From Loktanella sp. D2R18 (GTDB taxonomy: Bacteria > Pseudomonadota > Alphaproteobacteria > Rhodobacterales > Rhodobacteraceae), in the NCBI RefSeq assembly GCF_003318235.1, contig NZ_QOCG01000019.1:1-64000 (forward strand): a stretch of DNA of 64,000 nt. The letters are read 5' to 3'. The first letter of the stretch is position 1; each line of letters begins with the position of its first letter. This document shows positions 63,975 through 64,000 of the stretch, piece by piece. The notes beneath the pieces were generated by a model that saw only the letters and a program-made list of their open reading frames with translations, had not been told where the DNA came from and searched no databases. The position numbers were made by a program, and so were the translations under genes.

Positions 63975-64000
63975 ATCGGTCAGATACCCCGCGACTGCGG

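Noticed and set aside
1-64000. Search for tRNA, rRNA, insertion sequences, integrases, att sites or prophage genes
   Set aside because: No cloverleaf, transposase, integrase or phage structural motif was seen in any gap or gene.

Overview
This window is chromosomal DNA from an alphaproteobacterium, almost certainly a marine member of the Rhodobacterales (Roseobacter group). The call rests on family types and gene order: a malyl-CoA lyase of the Rhodobacter Mcl1 type, a TIGR02302/DUF4175 low-complexity membrane protein next to lysA, an argH - small lipoprotein - DUF2834 - lysA block, the aa3-oxidase small subunit IV, DUF2794, a HemP, an MbfA iron exporter with an Irr-like operator, and a pyrB-X-Y-pyrC-plsY operon with a degenerate dihydroorotase. 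There are no rRNA or tRNA genes, no transposases, no phage genes and no CRISPR array. Coding density is very high, most operons show 1-11 bp start/stop overlaps, and no gap between genes exceeds about 300 bases.

Layout. 1-2.8 kb: YcaQ-type glycosylase and small ion channel (minus), smpB and a Gly/Ala-rich small protein (plus). 2.9-6.1 kb: sseA, aromatic/aspartate aminotransferase, strong terminator, mcl1. 6.1-6.9 kb: secreted four-repeat Asp/Cys protein. 7.0-12.6 kb: accA, M50 peptidase, then a minus-strand ftsE-ftsX-plsC-PPOX operon, and a zinc-ribbon protein preceded by a tiny Cys-rich ORF. 12.6-18.5 kb: minus-strand argH-lipoprotein-DUF2834-lysA-DUF4175 operon. 18.5-20.5 kb: thioredoxin-like TlpA, YqgE and a secreted DsbD-N-domain protein. 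20.5-22.5 kb: membrane-anchored AraC regulator divergent from a small membrane protein. 22.5-28.8 kb: RND efflux pair, moaB and a family-4-like uracil-DNA glycosylase. 28.9-34.2 kb: pyrimidine/phospholipid operon pyrB-two membrane proteins-pyrC-like-plsY, then DUF805. 34.2-41.9 kb: gshA, GNAT, rsmE, ubiA, OmpA-family protein with a coiled-coil partner, threonylcarbamoyl-AMP synthase. 42-45.6 kb: acyl-CoA dehydrogenase, Stf0 sulfotransferase, MBL hydrolase. 45.6-48.8 kb: Lrp/AsnC regulator, DUF6173, cytochrome oxidase subunit IV, lipoprotein, azlCD. 48.8-54 kb: molybdenum cofactor block fdhD, a frameshifted YcxB-like gene, mobA, mobB, a MoeA fusion, GNAT. 54-64 kb: mbfA with an Irr-like box, TetR, NYN/PIN-like nuclease, class III alcohol dehydrogenase, I78 inhibitor lipoprotein, DUF2794, hemP plus an unknown partner, NlpC/P60 and M17 peptidases, carbonic anhydrase, zapE.

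The genes are mostly core metabolism and envelope functions. The points that stand out are a YcxB-like gene that is open across its full length only if a dnaX-type A-AAA-AAG heptamer is read with a -1 shift; a perfect TTAGAA-N3-TTCTAA operator in front of mbfA; a dihydroorotase homologue without metal ligands; a uracil glycosylase homologue without its iron-sulfur cysteines; a MoeA with an extra N-terminal domain of about 290 residues; and a secreted protein built from four Asp/Cys repeats. No classic mobile or defence island is visible.
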